Source of the DNA: Chamaecyparis obtusa
Taxonomy: Eukaryota; Streptophyta; Pinopsida; Cupressales; Cupressaceae
Assembly: GCA_027943335.1 (NCBI GenBank)
Contig: BSBK01001114.1
Span: forward strand, 261,501-325,500
Reading direction: 5' to 3'
Length of the DNA: 64,000 bases
The first letter of the stretch is position 1; every line of letters starts with the position of its first letter. Of this stretch, positions 11,413 to 23,103 are shown in pieces. A model generated the notes under the pieces. It did no database searches. It was not told where the DNA came from and saw only the letters and a program-made list of their open reading frames with translations. A program made the position numbers and the translations under genes.

Positions 11413-12779
11413 TTAGTTAGAAGAAGAAACATCACCAACTTGTGATGATGATTTTGCTTCCGTTGCCTCCTCGGCAGAGTTCTTTGATTCCTTTACAAAC
11501 CAAATTTTTTTCACTACCTTCTTGGTTTCTTTGTCTTTGTTGTTCCTTTTATCAGAACTCAAGATCTTCACCACCGGTCCATCCGATCCTTTGTTTCTGT
11601 TCCTGATCTAGTTCCAGCAGTCCTTGGCTAGGTGACTGACTCTGTTGCATTAATGGCAGATTGTACCGATTGCTTTCCAGGGCCTCATCCTTCTCGGATT
11701 AGGTGGTTCGCTCCATGATTCTTTGTTGCAATGCATCCCTTTGTTTGGATGAGTAGTTGTATTCCAGTTTCTACTTTTTTCAAGAATGTCGGTCTGGGTG
11801 ATCTGAATGCCATAGTCTTTGATCTGCATTCTTCAGCCTTGTGTTCGAATTTGTTGCAGACATAACAGTATCCTATGAAGCTTCCCCTACTTCCCCTGGA
11901 CACAGATATGGGACTAGACCAGCACTCATTGATCTTGTGGCCCTTTTTGCAACAGTTTTTACAGTAACTATTGTTGGTTCTTACCGGTGCATTTCTGCAG
12001 TCATTAGTGTCATGACCTAGTTTTCCACAAAGCTTACAAGGGGTGTAAAGGTTTTTTCTACCTCTTTGTGCTAGCGTCTTCCTTTTGTTCTTCTTGCTTG
12101 GCTGAGCACTGGATGACTCATCGTTCCTTTTGGTGACTCCCCCGGTAAATCCGAGACCGGTGTGATCATTGTCCCTTCGTTGAGCATTGAGTTGCTTGTC
12201 GAGCTTGACCGAGCTTTCATTGTATCTTCTCAACATTTCATTCCTTCTTTCAAGGACTTTCATTTGTTCCTTGAGTTGATATATCTCGATTGCCAACTTC
12301 TTGCAAGCTTCATCTCTAACCTGCCATGCTTTATGCATATTGGCATTTTCCTCGGTGGCAATCAACAAGTCCTCTTGGAGTTGCATAATGAGGAGTTCAT
12401 TGGTTCTTGCAGCTTCCTCTGCCCGGTTCATTGCTTTTTCAGAGGCTGTTGATGTCTTGACTGTTGTGTTCCTTTCGCTTTCAGTTTTTCATTTCTGCTC
12501 AATCAGTTTAGTCATTCTTAGAGCATTCACCTTTTGCTCCCTTTTGAGATTAGCAATCTGACCGGTTAGGATCTTATTTTTTTCCGTAAGCTCGGAGACT
12601 ACTTCCTCAGCCTCATTAGACCCAATTTGCCCAGAGAGTTCGTTGATGGTTTCATTGCTCTCATTTAATTGAAAAGCTAGCTCCTTTCTCTTTGCAAGTG
12701 ACTTCCTCAGTCTATTCTCCAGCGAGGCAATAATATCATTTGCTTCCTCTAGCTGTTTCTGGTACCGGTAACTCTCCAT
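11413..12779 (-). pseudogene. Gag-like protein with coiled coil and multiple CCHC zinc knuckles
   Basis: The ATG at 12779 opens MESYRYQKQLEEAND. The first 250 or so residues are heptad-like, rich in Glu, Lys, Leu and Asn, as expected of a coiled coil. Zinc knuckles of CX2CX4HX4C form follow: CKLCGKLGHDTNDC, CKNCCKKGHKINEC, CYVCNKFEHKAEEC. A fourth is broken by a stop between its two first cysteines. Stops also occur near 12489, and a frameshift lies near 11690. The tail is Lys/Ser-rich and ends about 11413. The gene follows an LTR and initiator-Met primer site, so it is a retrotransposon nucleocapsid-type protein binding element RNA. A second copy of the family lies at 60874-62232. Confidence 0.8.
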
Positions 12780-12824
12780 GATCTTTTTCTCAAGTTGTTA
12801 AACTTTTATTGTATAGAGAACCAA

Positions 12825-12836
12825 TGCTCTGATACC
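12825..12836 (-). other. Primer-binding site for initiator-Met tRNA
   Basis: Read on the minus strand this is TGGTATCAGAGC, the standard plant retrotransposon primer site complementary to the 3' end of initiator-Met tRNA. It lies one base after the LTR end ...TAATATCA and 46 bp before the gag ATG. Confidence 0.9.
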
Positions 12837-12837
12837 A

Positions 12838-13937
12838 ATTGATATTACCTTACCGGTTACTAAGAGGGGGGGAGGTGAATCAGTAAATACTAAATTTCTT
12901 CAGTTCAAAACTTATAGGCAGATTCTTGAGTGCAAAGTAGAAAGTTAACAGTCATTCACAAGCATAAACCAAACCACACAGATCTACTCAAGTATTTATA
13001 CGTGGAAACCCTTGGTTAGAGAGAAAAACCATGGTGAGACAGAGCTCACAACTTCACTAGTTCTAGATGAAGGTGCCCTGTTATGAGCATACAAAGCACT
13101 GGTTAAGGTGCTACCCGATTAAGGGATTTTTACAAATGATCGGTTAGGATCTAAGCCCTATTAAGAGCTGCCTGGTTGCAGGACTTTGAACATCAACAAA
13201 GATGTCACCCTGTTAGGGGATTTTTACAATGAACTGATTAGGTTCACCCTATTAGAGGGATTTGTATATGACGTAACACCTTTTAAAAGCAATGATCTAT
13301 AATGACATTGATTGTCTAATTAGATCATACCTGTAAATCTCTTCCCCTGTTTGCCTGGTTGTTGATCTTCCTTTCTTACTTCACCTTTGTGCCTGTAGCA
13401 CTCCTCAGAAGATATCTTTCCTCTGCTCTCTACAATCTCCAACTATTAGCAAAAATAGCAACATACTTTGCGTCCTACGACTAATATTTATACAAGAGTG
13501 ATCCTCTTGACTCACGGAACCGCCAGGGAGTAAACTTGACCATAAAATATGCAACGCAAGAAAGCTATGCGTTGTGATCTAGAGTTTATCTTGAGACCAT
13601 CCGTTAGAATTTAAAGCTAACTCCTGTTGAAAGGTTAACTTCACATTAGAGTACTGGATGTCTCGCATAATCAGGCTCTTAACTCAAACTGTTCCACAAA
13701 AATTGGATCGGATTTATCTATCAGTTAGATCGGTACCGGTTTGTCGTTGGATGCTGAATAAGACCGATACTGAGTACTTGGTTCAGTCTACCAGTTTATC
13801 TAACTACTTAGTTGACCGGTGCATACACTATGTGCTTCATCTACTGATGTCATCTAAGTAATGTGAGTGACCGGTAATCTTCGACCGGTGTGAATGGGTT
13901 TGATGAAGTACACTAATGACAACTTAAAATTGCTAAC
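12838..13937 (-). repeat. 5' LTR of the multi-knuckle gag element, about 1.1 kb
   Basis: On the minus strand it starts TGTTAGCAATTTTAAG near 13937 and ends TAATATCA at 12838, next to the primer site. Its last 60 bp (GATTCACCTCCCCCCCTC ... AGTAACC) match the end of the LTR at 59591-60809 in the opposite orientation. Its first 30 bp also match that LTR (AAGTTGTCATTAGT). A TATA-like GTATAAATATTAG lies near 13484-13496 on the minus strand. Confidence 0.75.
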
Positions 13938-15855
13938 ACCTTTGTCTCTTCTGCTTTGGCTCTTCAATATGAAGATCCAACCTCCTCTTTGTGTGTGTTT
14001 CCTGAGAAACACCCTTTTCTTTTTTGCATTCTGTAGTTCCTGGTGGAATTTCTCCTTCTATTCTTTCTCCTGAAGGGTGTTTTGGTCTCTCATCCCTCAG
14101 TGGTTGATGACCCAACAACTTGTATGTCCAGTCCTCCTTAGGTACAATCACCCTGTCAAACTGCCTTTCAACCCACCACTTTGTAAAGTCCAAGACTAGT
14201 CTTGACAATGCATCTAGGTTTGTAATCTCCTTTTGCCAATCATAGGGATGAATTATCCTCTCCTTTTCTGGATTGTATCGTTTTTGGAGCACATTTGGAT
14301 CTTCCTCCATCTGATCGGGTACATGAAAGATTTTGCATGCTCTAATGATGTTCGGGGGCAATCTAGAATGCATCCTTTTCTTAATCTCATTTTCATCAGC
14401 AACATTGGCCCAAAAATCTTCGAGGTGAACTCTATGCTAATATCTTGATCCTGCTACTGATTTGATTTTGTTGTAAGGATCAAAGTCAAGCCTTCCTATA
14501 TGGAATAGTAGATGGAAGAAAGCAATTCATCCTAAGATCTCTCAGCTGCCTTCAAACATGGGCACATTTCACCTTGATCTTCGCCTATGGAAAATCTTGC
14601 CCCAACTTTTTCTTGCCCTTCTGAATTTTGTTGTATACTATCAGTTGTCAAGTGAGTTCCAACAAGACCATTTTATCAGTAGGATACCTTGGTAGCATGT
14701 ATGACTATGAAGAAAATCCCTGCAACTTGATGTAGGAGAAAGTGGAAAATTGAATAAACCATGCTCTGTATTGCTCCAATAGCTTCATTGTTGCAACTGA
14801 TAACCTCAGGTGAATCCTCTTCTACAAAGTCCTAACAATGTGCATGGCAAATGCATCATTAACTTTGACATAATCATCCATGGCATGCAGATGCAACTGA
14901 GGATAACAATCGTACACCTTTAAACGTTGAGCACTATTGTCAATTGCTCCTTTGCACTTCAGCCCGTCGTACCTCATAGTTCATGCCAACATGTATATGA
15001 TATACGAACTCGTGTAAAACTTTATTGAGTGCTCCAAATTCTCCAGCTACTCATTCAAGTTGTCACTGACCAGTCCAACCCAATCTGTGTGGTTATGCTC
15101 CTTAGCTACCTGCTCAACAAAGTACCACATCCAGGTCTCAAATAGATAGGATTGTAGCAAGCGAAAGATTTTTCTTAGCATCATAACCAAATTGCTATAC
15201 TCCCGATGAAAATCGAGTCACACCATCTCCTTGGGCAGCTTGGAAAAATGAGACCTATTTTTCCGTAGCCACTTATTGTTTATAATCTCTTCACAGTACT
15301 GAATTCCAACAGTGTAAACTCTTTCTCTTGCGCTCTTGTTTTTAGCACCAATTTCCGAGATGAAGGAACTCCAAATGCCTCTAATATAGCTGGTGGGGAG
15401 AGATCGGCAATGATGTTCCCTTTTGTATCCTTAATTGTCCTATCCCTAGGATCATGATGTTTTGCACACTCCATAATCAACTCGGGATGCTGAAAGGCAG
15501 GAGGGAATCCAGCTGCAGCTACAATTCCATTGTTCACAATTCGAACAGCCAAGTGTATTGGGTGACGGTCTTTATATCCAAACATCCTTCTGTGAAACTC
15601 GTTCAAGTCTAGGCATCCAAGGTTTGTGTCTCCAACTTCTGCCCATTTCGAAACTATCATAGATTCTGGATAAAATCCTCTTTGCTCGTTCATTATCAGC
15701 TGCCTTCTGGTTATGCTTGTTCCTCTGGGCTTTGCCATCTTCTTGCAGAACAAAAAAAAAACACACATAAGAGCATGCAGAAAGAAAGCAACCAATTTCC
15801 CCATACAAGAGAAATTTTGGAATTTTGTCAAAAATTTCTCTATTTTCCTCCACAA
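13933..15855 (-). pseudogene. Second decayed long ORF of unknown family (MAKPRG-type)
   Basis: The preferred start is ATG 15738, giving MAKPRGTSITRRQLIMNEQR; an in-frame upstream Met exists at 15855. A leader of about 300 nt and a TATA box precede it. The first 150 residues read cleanly (FYPESMIVSKWAEVGD, NEFHRRMFGYKDRHPIHLAV, LSPPAILEAFGVP). After a frameshift near 15290 one frame continues with about eleven stops, mostly one transition from Gln, Arg or Trp, down to the Lys/Arg-rich end KQKRQRC. That end runs into the LTR start at 13937, where the gag element cut it. The family is not recognised. It looks like a repeated conifer gene or retroelement accessory ORF (inference). Confidence 0.6.
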
Positions 15856-16067
15856 TAAGATTTTCTCTTTCTTCCCGAAAATCTATGCTTTTACATAAAT
15901 TCCTTCAACTTACTGAAAAAACTTCTCACAATTTCAGAAAGTATTTTGCTCTTTTCAAGAAAATTTTTCCCTTCTCAAGAAACACCTCTCACGAACTCTC
16001 TTGAATCCTCAAAACTTTCTCAACTTTGTCCTCCTCAACTTGTGTGTGAGAATGAAATGAGAAGGAT

Positions 16068-16080
16068 TGCTTATATAGAC
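16068..16080 (-). promoter_or_regulatory. TATA box upstream of the MAKPRG-type ORF
   Basis: Minus-strand GTCTATATAAGC, about 330 bp upstream of ATG 15738. The intervening leader is AT-rich and Thr/Lys-codon poor, as expected of a 5'UTR. Confidence 0.5.
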
Positions 16081-16935
16081 TCAAACCCAAGAAAGTTGTT
16101 TTAAAAGTTGTGGGCTAATTTTAGGAAATTGTTTTTCTTGGCTCCCAAGTTGCCAAACCGGGTGAAGATTCCCTTACAGGACTGCCAATTGTCTCCGTTT
16201 TTCTTTTGCCTTTTTAATAACTTGCCAATTTAAATGCTTAAACTTCGTAAGGAAGTTTGCTTCATTTTGGAGTTGATTTTCATGATTTTTAAATTAATTA
16301 TTGAAAAACACAATAATTAATAACTTCCAATTATTTTCCAAAGTGATTTATTCTTTCTCAAATTTAATTAATTAAATATCAATAAAATCAATATTTAATT
16401 AATTGTCTACATTTAGGTCCCAAAAAATCAACTTCTGCTTTTTTCCCAATTTTCAAGAATTTACCAAATTCCCATAATGATTTTTTTCCAAATTCATCAC
16501 TTTTCTTGACTTTCTCCAAGATTTCCAACTTTTGAGATTTTTTATCATTTTATTGCTTTAATTGCTTTTATCGATTTTCTTCAAAATTGTATTAATTAAA
16601 TATTAATAAAAATCAATATTTAATTAACTCTTAAATTCAAATCGATTTATTTCCAAGTTTTATCACTTTTTCCAATTTCTTCAATTTTGAAATTTTGATA
16701 GCAAAAACTTATTAATAATTAAATATTAAATCAATTTTCAAAATTGACCTTCTTTCCATTTCAATCCTTGGCTTATGCAAGTTCATAAAAATTGTGTTTT
16801 TTTTTTTTAAATAGCGCTCGACCCCACCACGAATGGGCACAATTTTGGATAACTGGCAAATTTTATTCATAAATCTTCTTTCACACCCCGCATTATGGGC
16901 TTGGGCACACATTAGGCATGCTCGCAGATTGCAAC
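16081..16935. other. AT-rich, no gene seen
   Basis: Repeated TTAATTAAATATTAATAAAATCAATATTTAATTAA-type blocks (near 16368-16400 and 16590-16625) form short direct and inverted AT repeats. No coding or RNA feature was recognised. Confidence 0.5.
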
Positions 16936-16939
16936 TTCC

Positions 16940-17353
16940 TTGACCGAGTGAAATTTGTGCTCATTAACGTTCTAAGGCACGTTTTTTTTTTGTGGTGAGG
17001 GAATTTCTAGACTTCAGGAAATTTTGTGACTAAGTAAGTTTCGCGCCCAAAAGAGGGCTCGGGCGGGCTTTTACCATAGTTGAGGATTTTTCACTTTGGC
17101 GTCATTCCGTGACTAGCCCAAAATTGCGCTTGGGAGATTACTTGAGCGGCATTTGAGATGAGTTATGGATTTTTTTTTTCATTATTCCACTACTACCATT
17201 GTTTTGCGCCCAAGAGGATGTCAGAGCAGGGTTTTGAGGGAGTCGAGGAATTTTCTTTTATTGCACATTCTGTGACTAAGGTGGATTCGCGCTTGATGAT
17301 CTACTTGGGTGCATTCTGAGTGGATAACGGACTTTTCTTTTTTTAACTTTCCG
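16940..17353 (+). repeat. Degenerate minisatellite, period about 81 bp
   Basis: Diverged units begin near 16940, 17027, 17107, 17190 and 17271. Shared landmarks are TGTGACTAAG or CGTGACTAGC near the start, GCGCCCAA/GCGCTTG about 18 bp in, a G-rich core, then GAGGAATTTT-type T-rich sequence. Spacings read by eye are 87, 80, 83, 81 and 82 bp. Confidence 0.6.
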
Positions 17354-17380
17354 ACTTGCGTTGGGCCTGTCATTTTTGTC

Positions 17381-17479
17381 GTGGGTTCTCTTTGTCCTAG
17401 CAATGCATTGGGGGGCATTTGAAGCTCATTGTGGGTTCTCTTCGTCCTAACAGTGCATTGGAGGCATTTGAAGCTCGTT
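17381..17479 (+). repeat. 50-bp tandem duplication
   Basis: Two adjacent copies begin GTGGGTTCTC at 17381 and 17431 and share GCATTTGAAGCTC. They differ at a few positions. Confidence 0.85.
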
Positions 17480-19255
17480 GTGGAGCATTTTAATTCTCAA
17501 ACCTCATCTACATACTCGCCGACTTGGCAAGGTCTATGCTGGAGGCGATTTTTGGGTGTCCACAACACATTTCCTTTATCCTATTGTTTTGTCTCGCGCT
17601 GGAAACTCATCTTTGGAGATGTTGTAAACTAAGCGATGGAAGAGCTCTGGCTTGGTGCTCAAACGTGCATTGGATTTCTATAGTGGACTTTCTTCCATTT
17701 CAAACATTTAAGGACTTTTTCAATTCCATGTAGGGTGTGAGCTATTATCCTTTGTGGACTAGATTTCTTTCACAAAAACCCCCTTATTGGGTGTGTATCA
17801 TGTTCGAAAATTTCAGACTGAAGTCGCGGATTTTGATGTTCCAAGGGTCTTCTAAACATTCTTGTTATCACGCGTTCACTAGGAGTTCCTTCGTGGTCTT
17901 TACTAGAGGATTATTTGCTCCGCAAATTCCTTTGATTATGTTAATATGTGCTAGATGCTACTTGGAGTTTCGTGGACTTACAGAACAAGCTCTTTGTGGA
18001 TGATTTTGCAACATGCCTTTGACTCCCAAGCACACCGTGGATTAGGAAGTAGATTGCATTGTTCCAGATGTGATCTTCGGCTTAGCGAATTCCACATTCT
18101 CTGGATTTTGACTCAAACTTTGGCATCAAGCCCATTGAGGAATTTTCCTTTTGTTCACTATCCCTTCATGAACCATGCTTTGAGCTCAAGAAGGTACACT
18201 CTATACTTTGTGTTGATTTTGGGATTACGCAAAGACTGTATGGGTTGCATTCAAAAGTCATTGGCTACAAACTCCCGTAATGATGCTCTTTTTGCTCGAA
18301 GTAGATCCTTTCGATGCTTGACAAAACCCCCCTCTCGTTTCATTCCTTGGTTATAGTGGAACCGTGCCTAGATGGACTTGGGCATGCATCAATGTATCTC
18401 CCAGTCCCGTACCCTACTGTCAATATTTTAAAAGGTCTCTGTTTCTTTTCAAAGTCTTAATTCATGCCCAATATCACCTTTAATTGAATTTGTGATGTTC
18501 TCGATAACACTTCAGCTACTAATCCTTGTTGTATAGAAATTCACAATTTTGCCCTCTTTGTCAGGAAATAATTCTCATACCAAATTGTCTGGATGTTACC
18601 AAAGTCGGGCTGAAAAAGCTCTATCATGCACAAGAGAATGCTTCAAGTATTGGATTTCTCACAAATTTGAGGATTTTCATCCTGTCTCTGGAAATATTTA
18701 GGTCTATTGCCAGTTACATGCAGCCTCGTGAAGGGCTTTGTTTAGACTTATTCGATAGTCCTCAGCCTTGGACCAATGCTTGATTACTTTTAAAATTTCC
18801 CTTGACTTTTCTATCTCTGCGTTGGGCGATTCATTGCAGGAACTAGCTTTGGAATCGCGCTGGGTGCAATAGGAGTGCATTCACGACAGTCACCAAGTTA
18901 TTTCCATTCCTTCACAACTGAAAATGTATGTTGTAGAGTCCACATCCACGGGTGCATGCTTTGACACAATTGTAATATTCCTTTAAGTTGCTAACCACAA
19001 AGACATGGTTCTCTTTAAGGAATTAAACCTCAAGACTCAAAATCAAGAAACATTTCAAAATTGGAATCTTGAAGGATGCGGAATAAAACTGGACTTTGAA
19101 ACTCGACCAAACTTACCACTTCTCAATCAAAACCTGAGCAAACTGAGAAGGTTACTACAAGAGCTACCGAGAAAGCCAAAACAAGAGGGCCAAGCCAGCG
19201 AAAAGATAGGGGGTCCCATCCTTGATGGGTGATGTGTGATTAGGTCACAACAATA
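17480..19255. other. No gene recognised
   Basis: Several plus-strand frames of 60-130 codons are open, but none has a recognisable motif and their codons look random. The sequence is less AT-rich than its surroundings, suggesting an old LTR or element interior. Confidence 0.4.
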
Positions 19256-19729
19256 GGCTACACTGATAGTGTTTGTGCAAGTAGTATAGATGATAGAAAG
19301 AGCACTTCTGGCTATGTTTTTCACTTTGGATCAAGTGTAGTATCTTGGGCTTCGAAGAAACAATCAATTGTCAGTCCTTCATCAGCTGAAGCAGAATATG
19401 TAGCAGCTACGAGGGCAGTGTGTCAAGCAATATGGATGAGAAGAATGCTAAAAGAACTGAGACATGAGCAAGAAGAGGCAACAAGAATATATTGTGACAA
19501 CAACTCAACCATAGTGCTATCAAAGAATTTTGTCTTTCGAAAAAAAGGTAAGCATTTAGACATGAGATATCATTTCATTAGAGAGCTGATCAACAATGGA
19601 GAAATTTTTTTGGAGCATTGCCGGTCAGAAGATCAATTTGCAAACATATTCATCAAACCACTATGTAAAGAAGTCTTTGAGCATCAACGAAACAATTTGG
19701 GTATCATAGATGTTAGTAGTTGTGATTAA
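19256..19729 (+). pseudogene. Ty1/copia RNase H, C-terminal pol fragment
   Basis: This is 157 uninterrupted codons of the copia RNase H domain. Landmarks are GYTDS (first catalytic Asp), DDRKSTSGYVF, SSAEAEYVAAT (Glu), YCDNNSTIVLSKN (Asp), HLDMRYHFIREL and FANIFIKPL. The D-E-D catalytic residues are kept. It stops at 19729, eight bases before an LTR. Everything upstream of the RNase H (RT, integrase, protease, gag) is missing; sequence before 19250 is unrelated. This is a 5'-truncated copia copy. Normal length from the start of the domain to the pol end is retained. Confidence 0.9.
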
Positions 19730-19736
19730 GGAGGAG
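19728..19736 (+). other. Polypurine tract of the copia fragment
   Basis: AAGGAGGAG immediately precedes the LTR start TGTTGATCC. Such a tract primes plus-strand DNA synthesis. Confidence 0.75.
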
Positions 19737-20454
19737 TGTTGATCCTAATCCCAACTACCAGCATTTAATTCATCACAGACTTCCCTCTTATTTTACTGCC
19801 CCTATCATTCTTCTTCCAACTCATTATGTCTATTCAATCACTTCAGACATGACAGATTGAGAAAATTCCTACGGTGTAATCTCCATCTCACATTTTTGTA
19901 TGCAACATAAAGGATCGTAGTTGATATGCATTTAATTGCTTGACATATATGATGAAGTGGTCCTTTATACGTATAATATAGTGTAGAAGTGTCTAGAAGT
20001 CTTCTTTTGCTGTAGGCAATAGTTTTGAAAAAAACAGGGGCAGTTTATTGTGTGGTGGATGAGAAAAAGAACAAAATTTTGTATTGCTGTAGCAACAGCA
20101 AGATTCAGAACAGGACAGGGGATTGTGTTATTATACTATCTATCCATATGTATCCAGTGTTCTGCAACTCTTAGTTTATACTTTATGCAAATCAAAAAGT
20201 GAGTATTGTCTGAGATATATATGAATGCATAAATTTTAATACATCACAGTTTTTATCTCTGTTTTTATGTGCTCTGTTTTGGTCTTTTTTTTCTCTCTGC
20301 CTCTCTCCAACATATTTATTTTCATTGTGAATGGCATTTAAGTGATAATTAGAGATCTTCTTTAGCTGGTAGAAAACTGAAAGCAGCAAGTTGGGAAGAT
20401 GGTTTTGGAGAACAAGTTGAAGAGTGGGATACAGGTGTTACATTAGAACTAACA
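19737..20454 (+). repeat. 3' LTR of the truncated copia element (right end approximate)
   Basis: It begins TGTTGATCCTAATCCC after the polypurine tract. The right end is set at ...GAACTAACA because it gives TG...CA ends with a short inverted TGTT/AACA match. No second LTR is available to confirm it. Confidence 0.5.
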
Positions 20455-20504
20455 TTGTTTTTATGGTCTCTTATCCCTCAAGATATTATCAAACAAGAAC
20501 TTGA

Positions 20505-20620
20505 TTTATGTTTGAAAAGAGGTTCATAGGTCAATTGGAATCTTCAAATTTATAAGTGCTTGGTTTGAGGTTCAAGCCTCCCAAGAAAATCTTGTTATTC
20601 TTTATATGTTCTTTTTGGCA
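20505..20620 (+). mobile_element. tRNA-derived SINE-like sequence
   Basis: TAGGTCAATTGG at 20527-20538 fits the Pol III A box in 10 of 12 positions (TRGCTCAGTTGG). GGTTCAAGCC at 20569-20578 fits the B box. Their spacing of about 30 bp is typical. The wording TTTGAGGTTCAAGCCTC is like plant Au-type SINEs. No complete tRNA cloverleaf can be folded by eye. Ends are uncertain. Confidence 0.5.
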
Positions 20621-21720
20621 TAAGCTTTTAATGGCAATGTAGTATAACAATTGTCACTGGCTATGCAACAGACTTGGTTATACATTTCGATGACAATATA
20701 TTGGAGGAATTTGAGATGACAAGTTCAAAACACTTCAGATTTATGTCTATTTCGAAAAGCATTGTACTAGAGAATTGGAGAGTTTTCTTATAAAAGGAAT
20801 CCATTCTCAGTTCAACGCAACATCTTACATTGTCATGGGTCTTACAAATATGTTTAAAACCCTTTTTTCTAATGGAGGAGTTTTCAGAAATTTTCATATT
20901 ACATCTAGCTTCTAGAGCTTAAGGGTGGCTCAAAATGGAGGTTGGAGGACTCACTAAGTGGCTGGAGGAATATCCCCTTTCCATTTAGCTTCTTGCTCAA
21001 AAATTGAGCACACTGCTTGAGAAGCAATTTTGATAGGATTACTTGCATTTCATTGTAGTTTGATAGTTGCAATTTTTTCAGTTTGGCGTGTTGTGTTTTG
21101 TTTTTGTTTCCTTTTATTGAGTGCTGATGAGTACTGGTCTAGTGGAGTTGTGTTGTTTTATTTCCCACCTCTTGATTGATAGGAGGGAAAGTAAGTTTCA
21201 GTGATCAGTTAGTGAGTGGTCTTATTATAGGCAGAGTGGGGTCACCCAATGTATGTGTGGTTAGGTAGTTGTTGGTCAGTTGAGGATGCAGTTGAAGGTT
21301 GCAAGTACAAGGCACTAGGACAATGGTCAGTGTAGATGGGCAATGATGAATAATGCTCATATCGCATGCAGTATAAATGATCAAGGGCATTCTAATAGAT
21401 GATTTTCAGCATGATTGTGTCAAGAAGAGGAAATGGATCTTCATACTATGCCAAAGTACTAGATGTATAGAATTGATAGATGTTGCTCACACAAGAATGT
21501 GAAGCAAAGCATCCAGCAAGAGAAGGATGCATACAAAGATTGACACTAGTTGATTAGTACCAAAAGACAAGACGAAGTTTACAAAGTGGCAAGATGAGTC
21601 AAATTGATGGATGCTCTAGGTCATCTTAGTTCTCCCATCTGGCTAAAGGCGGGGTTTAATAGGTTTATATGATCCAAAAGTGTCAGCTTGTTGTTTGATA
21701 CAATTTTGTAATATTTTTTT
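20621..21720. other. No gene recognised
   Basis: Unique-looking AT-rich sequence without open frames of note. If the protease gene at 23104-23539 is functional, this is intron. Confidence 0.4.
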
Positions 21721-21724
21721 CCCT

Positions 21725-22187
21725 CTCAGATCGGGGGGATGTTTGTCTCTTGAGATGTGTCTTAGAGACGAAGAGGCATCTCCAGTACCAAAGACATCTC
21801 CAGAAAGTTACCGATGCCCAGAGTTCTTTTGGCTGCCATCTCCGAAGCCTCCCAACTAGAAATTGACATCTCCCAACAAAAATCTTAGGGCAAAACACGT
21901 TGAAAAGCAAAAAAAAAGAAGACAAATAAATAAAATAAGCCTGCATAATGTTTCATGCTGATATTTTGGATGATACAAAAATCTATGCGAAGTTATAGGG
22001 ATCGGATTTACTGACAGTGTAGACTTTTGAGAGGGGCATAAACAGTTGTATGACTGATTTCTTGTCATTGTAATGGTTAAAAAAAATCTTTACTATTTAC
22101 CATTCTTGTATGACCATTTTTTAATATAATTTAATAAGTACTGGTAGTCCCCGACATCTCCAAGTACCCCGTCTCTTTGTAACTATG
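21725..22187 (+). mobile_element. Possible non-autonomous hAT remnant, right end only
   Basis: At least five GACATCTCC/GGCATCTCC/CCATCTCC motifs occur in about 400 bp. The block ends TTTGTAACTATG at 22187; read inward this is CATAGTTACAAAGAGACGGGG. That resembles the right end of the hAT at 6452 (CATAGTTCCAAGACTCGG). No left end or target duplication was found. Confidence 0.3.
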
Positions 22188-23103
22188 GTTTTAACTTTTA
22201 TATGTAGTAATGTTAAGCGTTGGCTAATTGTTTAATGTTGTTGGGTAGTGGTTAGTCATTCTATAGATATTTGATACTTACCTGAGTGGTTGAAAATAGA
22301 CAGCTCTATCAGCCCACGTTTGACATTGTAAAATTAACCCGAATAATATGTTTTTGTGTATTCGTTAATAACACTTACAAATGTAATCTCTATTATTAAT
22401 TTATATAGATTTAACCCTGCTTCCTGTAACAGCTAGCAAGGACAAATTTATTTTCTTTATCTTACGGCTAGTCCAGCCTAGATTTACCCTCTTTTGTTTT
22501 GCTTTAATTGGTTTAATGTTTCATTCAGAGGCTACCTTTCAGCTTCTAGGATTCTTTTCTACCCTAATACTTTCCATCCTTACCAGATGTACTTACCAGA
22601 TTCGTTGACCTAAGTAGGTCACCGTCGGACATTAGAGCAATTTTTTTCTTCGTTTCTTTCAAACAGCTCTCATAAACTTCACTAGAGAGATGTTTCTACT
22701 CCAAGAACTATATATCCTCTGGATGTCTTTTCAGCTTTGGATATTTAATTTTTCGACCAAACATACGTTTATGCTTATTACATATAATCATCCGGTACCG
22801 CTCTAATGAGCTTACGCTGGATTTCCTAATGTTAAAGAGTCATACGAGTGGATTAATATTCAAGCCAAACCACATATGAAGATAAATCTCACTCCAGCTC
22901 ATGCCTCCAAGACTCTAAACATGATCAATTGGACAAACATCGTAAAGACTTAAAGCTCACAATACACTTCAATCCACAGTAGAAATATCTTAATATAGGC
23001 ATTCACTACAAAAACATGATCCATTCCAAACAGCGTTGCCACATTAACCATATCTCTAAAACATCTATTAACTTATAAACAGCTTATTATATCCTCAACA
23101 TAC
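22188..23103. other. No gene recognised; sequence just downstream of the protease exon
   Basis: AT-rich, no continuation of the cysteine protease in any frame on the minus strand. It would be the start of intron 1 if that gene is intact. Confidence 0.45.

Noticed and set aside
20520..20595. Functional tRNA gene
   Set aside because: Only A and B boxes fit; no complete cloverleaf or terminator can be drawn, so a SINE or tRNA relic is preferred.
21495..21525. Minus-strand Ser-Cys-Trp codons (TCTTGCTGG) as the missing exon 2 of the cysteine protease
   Set aside because: The following residues (MLCFTF) do not fit the AFS of the family, there is no acceptor AG in the required phase, and a stop follows soon.
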